DNA of 45,183 bases from Streptomyces phyllanthi. Lineage in GTDB: Bacteria; Actinomycetota; Actinomycetes; Streptomycetales; Streptomycetaceae. A program made the translations under genes and the position numbers. This document shows, piece by piece, positions 25,601-32,434 of the stretch. The stretch spans positions 1-45,183 of the forward strand of contig NZ_VJZE01000020.1 in NCBI RefSeq assembly GCF_009377205.1, written 5' to 3'. A model generated the notes under the pieces. The model did not search any database and was not told where the DNA came from. It saw only the letters and a program-made list of their open reading frames with translations. Within the stretch, counting starts at the first letter, position 1. Each line of letters starts with the position of its first letter.

Positions 25601-27197
25601 GGCGGGTGCGCAGGGTGGAGACCAGCTCGGCCACGCGGTTCGCCACCGTCTCCGGGTCGTTGCCGATGAGGGTGACGGCGCCGCCGCGGGATCCGGGCAG
25701 ACCCTCCCGCGTGTGCGGCAGCCAGCAGGCCCACTCCCAGGACTCCTGCGACGCCTTGTCGGTGAGCACGACGATCCGCAGGTCGCGGGGGGTGTGCAGA
25801 ACGGCGGCCTGGGCCGTCATCCAGCGCGCCAGCGCCTGGACCGGTCCGGTCTCCCCGGCCACGCCCACCACACCGCACGTCTCCAGGTCGACGGCGACGG
25901 GCGCGTCCGGGATGGTCCAGTGGACGGCGGTGTGGTTGTCCTCGCGCGCCGAGTCGTCGATGCCGAGCAGGGACGGCTGCTCGGCGGTCCCGATGCGCAG
26001 GGCGAGGTGGTCCGGGTCACCGCGGCGCCGTTCCCACAGCCGGTGGCCGGGGCCGACCGCCCACAGTCCGGCCAGCGCCGGGTCGGGTGCGTTCTCGGTC
26101 CGCAGCCGCTGCTCCTTGGCGACCCTGTACCGGACGTCCTCCTCCAGGGAGGCGCGGCGCAGACGGTAGACGCGGCATTTCTCCTCGTGGTCCAGGCGTG
26201 CCTGGCGCCGCCCGCTGAGGTGGTTCGCCGCCATGAGTATCGGCGACAGGAGCATGAAGATCAGGTAGAAGTACGAGTTCCAGAAGAGGACCATGACGAG
26301 GCCGAACACCATCGGGGCGAACGCCACGAGCAGCGGAATGGGCCGGCGCCCCAGCGGCTCGGGAGGTGCGGGCAGCCGGAAACGCTCGGGTGCGAGGTGC
26401 GGCAGGATGCGCGGCGGGCGGTTGTAGTCCAGGCCCCCACCGCCCTCCGACGGCACCACCGCGGCGTCCCTCGAGGTCGGTTCGGCCAGTCGCAGCAGGA
26501 ACGCGCCGAGTTCGAGTTCGGCACCGACGGGCCAGGGTTCCCAGCCGTCGGGGAGGACGGCGGTGTCCCACGGCTCGTCGGTTGCCTGCTCCTCCTCTTC
26601 GTCCTCCGGCACGAGCGGCAGCAGCGGGAGGTCGGGCTTGCCCCGGTGCTCCGGCGGCTCGGGGACGGACAGCCGTGCCGCGCCGTCCGCAGGGAGTTCC
26701 ACGATGGCCGACCCGTCCGGGCGCACGGTGATCCGTACGCCGTCGGACGGAACGCCGCGGCCGTGCAGCGGTACGGCGGAGCCCTCCAGCGGGCCGATGC
26801 CGTGGGTGCCGACACCGAGGGCGTACACCCGTCCGGCGTCCGGTCCCCCCACCAGCTGCAGTTCGACGACCGGTGCGTGGTCGACCCGCTGCGGCTGCGG
26901 CATCGCGGAGCGCTCGGGCCCGTACTCCAGTGCGGCCCGCGGAACGGGAGCGCCGAGGCCGATGACGCTGCCGTCCATGATCTCGGTGGCGGCCAGCGGC
27001 GCTCCGGGGGGCAGTGGTTCGTCTCCCAGATAGCAGGCGGGCGCGGTGGTCGTCGTGCCCGGTGCCGAGGCCTCGGCCCGCATACGGGCCAGGTGCTCGG
27101 CGACCTCCTGCACGGGGGTGGTGGCGTCGGCGCTCAGCACGACGTCCTGACGGCTCGAGAGGTCGCCGTCGGTGACGGTGGTGATGAGGAGTTTCAC
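22617..27197 (-). CDS. EccC/EssC-like FtsK/SpoIIIE ATPase of a type VII secretion system
   Basis: A 1526-residue membrane ATPase, the motor and substrate receptor of T7SS. The N-terminus (about 1-240) has two small beta-rich modules that resemble the FHA-type domains of Firmicutes EssC rather than mycobacterial EccC. Two membrane helices follow (about 285-325, PIPLLVAFAPMVFGLVMVLF onward), then three FtsK/SpoIIIE-type domains. D1 has a full Walker A GTTGSGKSE (Lys713) and Walker B LVIVIDEF near 812. The D2 (GIPRSGRS, near 1057) and D3 (GPPGSGRS, near 1349) loops carry Arg in place of Lys, suggesting nucleotide binding without normal hydrolysis. The GTG start at 27197 is preceded by AGGGGAG. 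It lies 60 nt after the membrane-protein gene in the sigma-factor operon and ends at a strong hairpin. The length exceeds actinobacterial EccC (about 1300). Confidence 0.9.
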   Translation of the reverse strand: MKLLITTVTDGDLSSRQDVVLSADATTPVQEVAEHLARMRAEASAPGTTTTAPACYLGDEPLPPGAPLAATEIMDGSVIGLGAPVPRAALEYGPERSAMPQPQRVDHAPVVELQLVGGPDAGRVYALGVGTHGIGPLEGSAVPLHGRGVPSDGVRITVRPDGSAIVELPADGAARLSVPEPPEHRGKPDLPLLPLVPEDEEEEQATDEPWDTAVLPDGWEPWPVGAELELGAFLLRLAEPTSRDAAVVPSEGGGGLDYNRPPRILPHLAPERFRLPAPPEPLGRRPIPLLVAFAPMVFGLVMVLFWNSYFYLIFMLLSPILMAANHLSGRRQARLDHEEKCRVYRLRRASLEEDVRYRVAKEQRLRTENAPDPALAGLWAVGPGHRLWERRRGDPDHLALRIGTAEQPSLLGIDDSAREDNHTAVHWTIPDAPVAVDLETCGVVGVAGETGPVQALARWMTAQAAVLHTPRDLRIVVLTDKASQESWEWACWLPHTREGLPGSRGGAVTLIGNDPETVANRVAELVSTLRTRQRAAESTMSKALLSEPDVLVVMDGARRLRDVPGVVSILKEGPGARIFPLCLDHEERLLPEECTAVVRYENHRLTLRRTGQPDVPDIRPDLVEPAWCERLARGIAPIHDVTPDASEGLPDGVGLLDLLGMPEPSGKMIAARWTERPSSTSLLLGAGYDGAAAFDLVKDGPHGLVAGTTGSGKSELLQTFVASLAAVNRPDELTFVLVDYKGGSAFKDCVKLPHTLGMVTDLDSHLVQRALTSLSAELLRREHILAAAAAKDLPEYQSMRRRNPELQPVPRLVIVIDEFATLFREIPDFIPGLVGIAQRGRSLGIHLVLATQRPAGVVNADIRANTNLRIALRVTDSGESQDVIDTKDAVSISPNTPGRALARLGHGTVVPFQTAYCGATRPGPAPAQEPQRPVESERPQVWGTELPWQRLGRAVGVPDAADEPRAAAVDDDLPTDLNALVEAVREATELLDCVPQPSPWLPPLDSNVLMADLPQPEEPGGARLAPVSWALSDLPGSQAQLPVQLDLDTFGHLYVIGIPRSGRSQVLRTMAGALARGHSAADVHLYGIDFAGGALSALGVLPHCGAVVLRGDTERLERLFARLDAELGRRQELLTEHHAANLAELREIVPAAARPAHVMLLIDGWDALVDLIADHHGGRLMDQLNRLLREGAASGLHVVATSERALLASRASALNDNKLLLRLNDRSDYHLVGKRPAEMPDVIKPGQGWTSDGTEIQVALLGPGATGQEQAEALRAIGEEATRRDAGLPAARRPVRIGSLPAKVDFTEAYEKVAEEFRRPLWGLLGLGGDDVAPVGVDFADAPTFVVAGPPGSGRSTTLAGLAVSLLASGTRLVVLTPRESPLRALDGHPGVRLLTSRAPTAREFAAALESGSEPCVVLVDDADLVALPEFDQDLRALAESGRERGIGLAAAATGDTMAGAMGWLGALKRQRRGVLLDAQSLMDGDVLGIRLTHAHLRNRRPGRGMTVDPRSGELINVQIPETTFD

Positions 27198-27257
27198 GTC
27201 TCCCCTTCGAGTGGTTCGGGGGCGAGCAACGGGACGGGGTGACGCAGCGGCGGCGGG

Positions 27258-28511
27258 CTACTGCTCGTCGGTGGAGGACGCCTGGGCGGGGCGCGTCCGG
27301 GCGGTGGCGGGCTCGGACAGCAGGTCGGCACCGGTCATGGTCCGGGCCGGGGCCGGAACCTGGGGCACGGGTTCCTCCACGAGCTCGGGTGACCGGGGCG
27401 CCCGCTGCTCCGGTTGGACGCGCGGTTCGACGGCCTGCTCGGCCGGCCGGTGTCGCTCGGGTGCGCGGCGCGAGCGGCGCCGGTCCGCCCGTACGGCTGC
27501 GGCGACGGCCCTGCCGAGCGGGGCGCAGTCCGCGTGCAGTCCGAGTTCCGGGGCGGTGACCCGGCCACGGGCGTCGACGCGGAGGGCCCAGCTGTGCCCG
27601 GGTGCGGGGCCGTCGACGAGACAGACCGCGGTGCCCGAGGCGGCGAGCTCTCCCAGCCTCCTGGTCTGCTCCCGGGTGGGGGCGGCGCAGACCACGACCC
27701 TGGTGGTGGCGCTGACCGTCTCCTCCGGCTCCGCGGGAGGCGTGTCCTCCAGTTCCCGCAGCACCGTCTCGAGCCGCTCCCCGTGGTAGTGCGGGTGGAC
27801 ACCGTCCGTCACGGTCACCGAGGCTCCGCTGCCGGGTCGGTCGAGCTGCGCGGCCAGTGCCTGGAACAGGCGCGTCCGGGCGGCGGCGTCACCTTCGACC
27901 GTGATCATCCGTGGTCCGGCGGCCAGGTCGAGGTGGACGCAGGCGTCGTCCGCCATACCGACGGCGACGGGCAGCGGCCGGACCCGTGCCCCGGCCCGGG
28001 GCACGGCGTCGGGCAGGGCCACACCGTCTTCGAGGCGGTCGAGTTCCAGGTACCAGGACTGCGGGCCGGGTCCCTCGTCGGCCTCCCAGGGGGCGGGGGG
28101 CTCGGGCAGCCGGCGGGCGGCGATCTGGACAAAGGCTCCCCCCGGCCCGGTCCGCAGCCCGTAGGGGAAGGCCCCGGGCACGTCGCCGAGGGCTGCCCCG
28201 GCCGCGTCCAGCAACCGCCGCACCAGCAGACCCGCCCGGGGGTCGCACAGGTGGCGGGCCAGGGTCCGTACTCCTCGGCGGTGGCGCCGGAAGGCGCGCA
28301 GCGGCTCGCCGAACGCCCGACGGGTCAGGGCGAGTTCCCGGGAGACGCGACGCCGGCACCGCCGCCAGCCACCGTGCTTGCGTACGAAGTACCGCAGCAG
28401 GAGGAACAGCAGCAGAAGCGCGACGACGACGACCAGGATCCCCGTCATCAGCGACTTGTTGGGCTTGGCCAGCGCGATCACGTGCCAGTGGAGCCGTGTA
28501 CCCGCCGTCAT
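27258..28511 (-). CDS. T7SS-associated single-pass membrane protein of unknown function
   Basis: A 417-residue protein that I do not recognise. Residues about 21-42 form a membrane helix (MTGILVVVVALLLLFLLLRY) followed by a strongly basic stretch (RKHGGWRRCRRR), so the large C-terminal part should be cytoplasmic. That part contains alternating beta-alpha segments (RMITVEGDAAARTRLFQALA, TRVVVCAAPTREQTRRLGEL, GTAVCLVDGPAPGHSWALRV) that look like a degenerate nucleotide-binding or Rossmann core without a P-loop, and a disordered Pro/Glu-rich tail. Its ATG overlaps the sigma factor stop as ATGA, and the EccC-like gene follows 60 nt later. The tight linkage suggests either an anti-sigma-like partner or a T7SS base component; neither can be shown, and there is no zinc-finger anti-sigma motif. 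Confidence 0.75.
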   Translation of the reverse strand: MTAGTRLHWHVIALAKPNKSLMTGILVVVVALLLLFLLLRYFVRKHGGWRRCRRRVSRELALTRRAFGEPLRAFRRHRRGVRTLARHLCDPRAGLLVRRLLDAAGAALGDVPGAFPYGLRTGPGGAFVQIAARRLPEPPAPWEADEGPGPQSWYLELDRLEDGVALPDAVPRAGARVRPLPVAVGMADDACVHLDLAAGPRMITVEGDAAARTRLFQALAAQLDRPGSGASVTVTDGVHPHYHGERLETVLRELEDTPPAEPEETVSATTRVVVCAAPTREQTRRLGELAASGTAVCLVDGPAPGHSWALRVDARGRVTAPELGLHADCAPLGRAVAAAVRADRRRSRRAPERHRPAEQAVEPRVQPEQRAPRSPELVEEPVPQVPAPARTMTGADLLSEPATARTRPAQASSTDEQ

Positions 28512-29080
28512 GCCGCCACCAGCGTGTGCAGAGGGTGCCGCCGGCGCAGCTCGCGTATCGCGTGGTGGGCGCGGGACTTCACCGTACCCGGCGGGATGGA
28601 CAGCGCGTCCGCGGCGTCCGGGCCGGTCCAGCCCAGCATGTAGACGTAGAAGAGCACCTCGCGGTGGGGCGGCGAGAGCCGCGAGAGGGCGTGCACGAGG
28701 AAGCAGCGGTGAACCGCCTGGCTGATCGGGTCGACAGGTTCGGCGTGGGTCTCCAGGAGCTCCTGGTGGAGCTCGGGGCGTGCCTGCTCGCGTCGCGTCC
28801 AGTCGATCACCAGGTTGTGTGCCACCCTGAACAGCCAGGCCCGCGAGGGCGACCAGCCCGGTGGCTGGTCGGCGGAGCTCAGCCAGGCGCGCAGCAGGGT
28901 CTCCTGGACGAAGTCCTCGGCGCGCTGCCGGTCGCCGCGCAGCATGCCGCTGACGTAGCGCAGGAGCGGCCCATGGTGTTGTTCGTAGAGCACACGGACC
29001 GGCCCGTCACCGGAAGGAACGGTCTCACCATCACTGGGAGCGCTCCCAGGCATGGATGGGCCGGGCAGGGACGTTCTCAT
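28508..29080 (-). CDS. ECF-type RNA polymerase sigma factor
   Basis: A 190-residue sigma-70 family protein with only regions 2 and 4. Region 2 (about 30-100) has YEQHHGPLLRYVSGMLRGDR, AEDFVQETLLRAW and AWLFRVAHNLVIDWTRR, the last being the -10 recognition helix. Region 4 (about 125-180) has LSPPHREVLFYVYMLGWTGP and IPPGTVKSRAHHAIREL. It resembles the SigL/SigE-like ECF group. The ATG at 29080 has GGGGGAGG 7 nt upstream; the longer frame upstream lacks coding character. The stop overlaps the next gene's start as ATGA, coupling it to a membrane protein and the EccC-like ATPase, so it most likely controls the secretion locus. No classical zinc-binding anti-sigma factor is next to it. Confidence 0.92.
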   Translation of the reverse strand: MRTSLPGPSMPGSAPSDGETVPSGDGPVRVLYEQHHGPLLRYVSGMLRGDRQRAEDFVQETLLRAWLSSADQPPGWSPSRAWLFRVAHNLVIDWTRREQARPELHQELLETHAEPVDPISQAVHRCFLVHALSRLSPPHREVLFYVYMLGWTGPDAADALSIPPGTVKSRAHHAIRELRRRHPLHTLVAA

Positions 29081-29232
29081 GGGTTTGCCTCCCCCAGTAC
29101 CGGTCTCGGTCCACGAGCCGGTCCCGTCAGGCGCCGCGCGTTGCGGCATGAGTCGAGCGAAGCGAGTGCAGGTCCCCAGGCACTCCCGCCCCCACAAACG
29201 GAATTGGCAGTTCCTGTCCCTGCTGGGGCGTG

Positions 29233-29260
29233 AGTCTATGTGCGCCGCGACGACTTTCAA
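29233..29260 (-). promoter_or_regulatory. Housekeeping-type promoter of the sigma-factor operon
   Basis: On the minus strand, TTGAAA (29255-29260) and TAGACT (29233-29238) are separated by 16 nt, a good match to the vegetative sigma-70/HrdB consensus. The start would lie roughly 145 nt before the ATG at 29080, leaving a long leader. The promoter does not look like an ECF GGAAC type, so the sigma gene is probably not solely autoregulated. I see no other gene in 29081-29384. Confidence 0.6.
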
Positions 29261-29384
29261 GAGGTCTTGAGGTGAACGTGAGGTTCCACATGAGACCGTG
29301 ATCCGGATGAAACGACCTGGTCCAGACCTGATGTCCGGCCCGTCGGCCAACCTGGCATCCGGTCCGCACAGCCGGCACACCAAA

Positions 29385-29424
29385 GGGGTGCCGGCCCGGG
29401 GAGGGGATTCCGGGCCGGCACCCC
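29385..29424 (-). terminator. Hairpin terminator after the WXG100-like gene
   Basis: GGGGTGCCGGCCCGG (29385-29399) pairs perfectly over 15 bases with 29410-29424 across a 10-nt loop. On the minus strand it starts 21 nt past the stop of the small helical protein and is followed by a short TTT. It separates the coiled-coil/WXG unit from the sigma operon. Confidence 0.8.
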
Positions 29425-29445
29425 TGGATGCTGCGGTGAGGTCGG

Positions 29446-29751
29446 TCACCTACCAGTCGGGATGCTCTGCTTGATCTGAGCGTCCAGGTTCTTCACGGAG
29501 TCCTTGACGGACACGAACTGCTTGGCGAACTCCCTGATGTTCTGCACGGCCTCCGTCACCGACTTGTTGAAGTTCATGTAGGAGTCCTGCAGCGCGGGGC
29601 TGGTCTGCGCCAGCACCAGGCCGTTGCCGAGGAGATCCACGACATCCCGCTGCAGGCTCTCCAGCTGGGGCACGAGAGTGCTGTCGACGGCGGTGGTGAG
29701 CTTGGCGGCCGTGGCGTCGACCTGCTCGTCATCGACGTGGGTCTTGGGCAT
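29446..29751 (-). CDS. Small WXG100-like helical protein (putative T7SS substrate or partner)
   Basis: A 101-residue all-helical protein beginning MPKTHVDDEQVDATAAKLTT. It forms two predicted amphipathic helices (about 8-45 and 56-95) around a DLLGNGLVLAQTSPALQ turn; the size and helix-turn-helix layout are those of WXG100/ESAT-6 proteins. The Trp-x-Gly turn is replaced by Leu-Gly-Asn-Gly, and no YxxxD/E tail motif is seen, so it is an atypical member or a chaperone-like partner. The ATG at 29751 follows GAGGA at 4 nt. It is the downstream gene of the coiled-coil protein on the same strand (188-nt gap with an internal hairpin) and ends at a strong terminator. Its T7SS assignment rests on size, fold prediction and neighbours. 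Confidence 0.78.
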   Translation of the reverse strand: MPKTHVDDEQVDATAAKLTTAVDSTLVPQLESLQRDVVDLLGNGLVLAQTSPALQDSYMNFNKSVTEAVQNIREFAKQFVSVKDSVKNLDAQIKQSIPTGR

Positions 29752-29854
29752 GGTGTCCTCTTTTGCGTTACGGTGCGCCCGGTCACGCGACCGGTGCACG
29801 GTGGTGATGGTGGAACCGCCGGCGCGCGACCGGGATGGCAGCGCTCCGGTGGGG

Positions 29855-29895
29855 CCCTGCGGGCACCCGAGGGGGGGATGTGGGCGCCCGCAGGG
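29855..29895 (-). repeat. Inverted repeat (possible attenuator) between the coiled-coil and WXG-like genes
   Basis: CCCTGCGGGC (29855-29864) and GCCCGCAGGG (29886-29895) form a perfect 10-bp stem with a 21-nt loop, 44-85 nt past the coiled-coil gene stop on the minus strand. It may reduce read-through or stabilise the 3' end, setting different levels of the two products. Confidence 0.45.
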
Positions 29896-29925
29896 AGTCA
29901 TGGGGTGGGAAGCCGGGGTGCACGT

Positions 29926-29939
29926 CCGTCCGCGGACGG
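29926..29939. repeat. 14-bp perfect palindrome at the coiled-coil gene stop
   Basis: CCGTCCGCGGACGG lies directly after the stop codon of the coiled-coil gene on the minus strand. It could be a binding dyad for a regulator of the downstream WXG-like gene or simply part of a terminator structure with the repeat that follows. Confidence 0.3.
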
Positions 29940-32183
29940 TCACTGCCAGTTTTCTCCGAGCTTCCCGAGCGGGGGTTCGTCGCCGTAGCGGGTGTGCTGG
30001 GTGATGGATTCCCTCAGGTACCAGTCCCCGTTCCGGTTCTTGTACCAGATCTCCTGGATCTCGTTGTTCCCGTCGGCGACGTAGCGTGTGGTGTCCGTCG
30101 TGACGACCCTGAGCTCGGAACCGTCGGGGCGCATGTAGTCCGTCCGGGTGTTGCCGTCCGGCAGCTCGGTGGGCATCGGCGGGGAGAAGGTGTCGTCGGC
30201 CGGGCGCCCTCCGCCGTCGACGAGCGGCTTCTCGACCGTCAGGTACGCGGGGGGCCTGCCCACGCCGTTCGCGGCGTCCTCCTCACCTGAGGGAGAACTG
30301 CTTCTGTCCCAGACCATCCCCCACTCGCCGTCCGCCGTCTTGCGCCACGTCTGGATCGCGGCGCCCTTCTCGTCGGTGACATAGCGCATCGATTCCCCTG
30401 GGCCATACCCCTCGGGATTGTTGTCCACATAGACCTTGGTGACGGATCCGTCGGAGCTCCGGATCGTCGTCACGGAGTCCCCGTCACCGGGTAGTGGGTG
30501 GTGGGTCTCGGAGTAGACCATGCCGTTCTTCTTGTTGGTGACGGTGGTCGTCGTCTCGAGAGGCTGGCCGTTCTTGTCGAGCGCGATCTCGCCGTTCTCG
30601 TCGAGCTTGTAGGAGATCTCCGTCCTGCCGTCCGGGGTCTCCCGCACCAGGCCCTTGGGCACCGGTGACGGCTCAGGGACCGGGTCGTCGGCCCACTCAC
30701 GGTGCCTGCGCAGCCAGCCGGTGTCCTTCTGCAATTCGGAAGCCGGGGTTCTCTCCAGTTCCTCGAGCTCTTCGGCACGGTTTTTCTGGAGTTCCTCCGA
30801 CTGCTCGCGCAGCGGCTCCTCTTCCTCGTCGAGCCGGTCCTGCGCCTTTTCGTTCTCCGCCTGGTCCTTCCACAGGTCTTCCTGCTGCCTCTGCAGGTCG
30901 TCCGATTCCGGCTGCAGGGCGTCCTGGTCTTTCCGCAGATCGTCCTGTCTCCGGTTCAGGTCGTCCTGTTCCTTCGTCAGGTCTCCTTCGAGGACCTTCC
31001 GTTCGGCGTTCTGCTCATTCCAGAGGTCCTGCTGTTTCTCCTGGAGCTCGTCCTGTCGCTTCGTCAGCGGTTCCTGTTCCCCGGCGAGTTCCTCGCGCTC
31101 CTTGTTCAGGACTTCCTGCCTCGTCGACAGGGACTCGAACTCCTTCCGCTGGTCCTTCTCCAGTTGCTCCAGGTCGTTCCACTTCTTCTCGAGGGGTGCC
31201 CCCTCTTCCTCCCACAGGGCTTCCTGTTCCTTCCACAGGGCGTCCTGCTTCCTCTGCCAGGCGTCGAATTCCGCCTGGGTGACGCCCTTCTTCCGGAGCA
31301 GGGCGTCCCGCTCCTTCCAGAGGTCCTCCTGCTTTCTGGTCAGGGCGGCGCTCTTGGCGTCGTAGCGGTCCTGTTCCTGTTGCAGGGCGGTCTGCTGTGC
31401 GAGGAAGGCCGCCTCCTGCTTCTCGCGGAGGTCCGACTCCTCCTTCCACAACTCCTGCTGTTCGCGCTGCAGTTCCTCCTGGCGTCTCTGCAGCGGTTCC
31501 TGCTCCTTGCGCAGGGCCTCGTACTCCTTGTCGAGGGCGTCCTGCTGCTCCTTGAAGGCCGCCGCCTGGGCCTCACGCCGGGCGTTCTGCTCCTGCCACA
31601 GCTCCTGCTGTTCGCGCTGCAGTTCCTCCTGGCGCCTCTGCAGCGGTTCCTGCTTCTTCTGCAGGGCCTCCTGCTGCTTGTTCAGGTCCTCCTGCCGCTT
31701 CTGCTGGGCCAGCTGCTCGTTCTCGAGGACCGTCCGCTTCTTGTCCAGCTCGGCCTGCTGCTTGTCCAGAAGTGCCTGCCTGGTCCTGTAGCGCGCCTGC
31801 ACCTCTTCGGCCTTCGCCTGCTTTACCCGGGCTTCCTGCTTCTGCTGGTTGGCCCTGTTCTGCTGCTCGATGTCCCGGCGCAGCATGGCCGCTTCCTGCT
31901 GGCGCGCGGGAATGGCGCCTTGTGCGTCCTGGTCGTAGAAGGCCTTGCCCATCTCGTCGAGGAGATTGCCGAGATCGGTCATCACCTGCCAGGCATCGCC
32001 GAACGACTTCTTCCAGGCATCGTAGAAATCGGTCAGCGAGTCGGCGGTCTGTTTGCGTGGACCGATGTCCGTCGGGGCGAAGTCGTGGTTGGCGCGCGAG
32101 GTGTCGAGCAGCCTGTCGCGGAGAGCCCATATGTCCCGCGCGAGCGAGTACATCAGATCGTAGTCGACGGTTATACGACCCAC
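29940..32183 (-). CDS. Giant Gln/Glu-rich coiled-coil protein with WXG100-like N-terminal head
   Basis: A 747-residue protein in three parts. Residues 1-90 form a WXG100-like two-helix head (TVDYDLMYSLARDIWALRDR; turn region DAWKKSFGDAWQVMTDLGNL). Residues about 95-495 are an uninterrupted, very polar helix rich in Gln, Glu, Lys and Arg, with Leu every seven residues (LQKKQEP-LQRRQEE-LQREQQE) and an LW[QKEN][ED] motif that recurs seven times. Residues about 520-747 are a beta-rich region of YD-like strands (GRTEISYKLDENGEIALDKN, then DGSVTKVYVDNN). One hydrophobic per heptad suggests a single-alpha-helix rod or a loose coiled coil, about 60 nm if continuous. The GTG start at 32183 follows AAGGACGGAAG. 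It is divergent from the giant ADP-ribosyltransferase gene and upstream of the WXG-like gene. A secreted T7SS substrate or structural rod is inferred; no close known relative comes to mind. Confidence 0.85.
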   Translation of the reverse strand: MGRITVDYDLMYSLARDIWALRDRLLDTSRANHDFAPTDIGPRKQTADSLTDFYDAWKKSFGDAWQVMTDLGNLLDEMGKAFYDQDAQGAIPARQQEAAMLRRDIEQQNRANQQKQEARVKQAKAEEVQARYRTRQALLDKQQAELDKKRTVLENEQLAQQKRQEDLNKQQEALQKKQEPLQRRQEELQREQQELWQEQNARREAQAAAFKEQQDALDKEYEALRKEQEPLQRRQEELQREQQELWKEESDLREKQEAAFLAQQTALQQEQDRYDAKSAALTRKQEDLWKERDALLRKKGVTQAEFDAWQRKQDALWKEQEALWEEEGAPLEKKWNDLEQLEKDQRKEFESLSTRQEVLNKEREELAGEQEPLTKRQDELQEKQQDLWNEQNAERKVLEGDLTKEQDDLNRRQDDLRKDQDALQPESDDLQRQQEDLWKDQAENEKAQDRLDEEEEPLREQSEELQKNRAEELEELERTPASELQKDTGWLRRHREWADDPVPEPSPVPKGLVRETPDGRTEISYKLDENGEIALDKNGQPLETTTTVTNKKNGMVYSETHHPLPGDGDSVTTIRSSDGSVTKVYVDNNPEGYGPGESMRYVTDEKGAAIQTWRKTADGEWGMVWDRSSSPSGEEDAANGVGRPPAYLTVEKPLVDGGGRPADDTFSPPMPTELPDGNTRTDYMRPDGSELRVVTTDTTRYVADGNNEIQEIWYKNRNGDWYLRESITQHTRYGDEPPLGKLGENWQ
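31452..31520 (-). repeat. Direct repeat copy A inside the coiled-coil gene
   Basis: These 69 bases recur at 31602-31670, offset exactly 150 nt (50 codons), with 4 mismatches by eye. They encode the EPLQRRQEELQREQQELW block. The high nucleotide identity points to recent in-frame duplication rather than codon-constrained convergence. Confidence 0.75.
31602..31670 (-). repeat. Direct repeat copy B inside the coiled-coil gene
   Basis: This is the partner of the copy at 31452-31520, in the same orientation. Recombination between them would remove or add 50 codons in frame, changing rod length. Confidence 0.75.
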
Positions 32184-32434
32184 GTCTTCCGTCCTTTCTC
32201 CGGGGCGCGGTGGCGTGACGACTCAGTTGCGTGACGGCCTCGGCGTCGTGTCCGCCCTGTAGACGCAGTCAGGCGTACGAAGGGTTCAAAGGAATTTCGT
32301 CCGGACTCTCACCGACCTGCGAGTATGTGGCGTCCGTCACTCCGTTGAACTGCCGGTCCCTCCTTTTACGTCACCACGACGTCATCCGCGAACGCGCGGC
32401 CGACCCTCGAGTCCTGGACATCCTGGAGGACCCC
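32184..32434. promoter_or_regulatory. Divergent intergenic region between the coiled-coil and giant genes
   Basis: These 251 bases must hold both promoters. They are less GC-rich than the flanking genes around 32270-32370. AAAGGAATTT at 32288-32297 resembles an ECF -35 (GGAAC/T), and TTGAAC (32345-32350) precedes TACGTC at 16 nt on the plus strand, but neither is a strong match. GGAGG at 32425-32429 is the ribosome binding site of the giant gene. Confidence 0.35.

Noticed and set aside
23031..27242. A 1403-codon open frame on the plus strand
   Set aside because: Antisense shadow of the EccC-like gene; low-complexity product with no start signal.
31440..31680. CRISPR-like or minisatellite repeats
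   Set aside because: Spacing is heptad- and codon-locked inside one reading frame, and there are no conserved repeats with unique spacers.
30702..32234. A 510-codon Leu/Val-rich plus-strand frame resembling a membrane protein
   Set aside because: It is the complement of Gln/Glu/Lys codons of the coiled-coil gene, which turns into Leu-rich text. No start signal is present.
32285..32335. ECF-type promoter for the giant gene
   Set aside because: AAAGGAATTT suggests a -35, but no CGTC/GTT -10 is found at 15-18 nt, so it was not called as a promoter.
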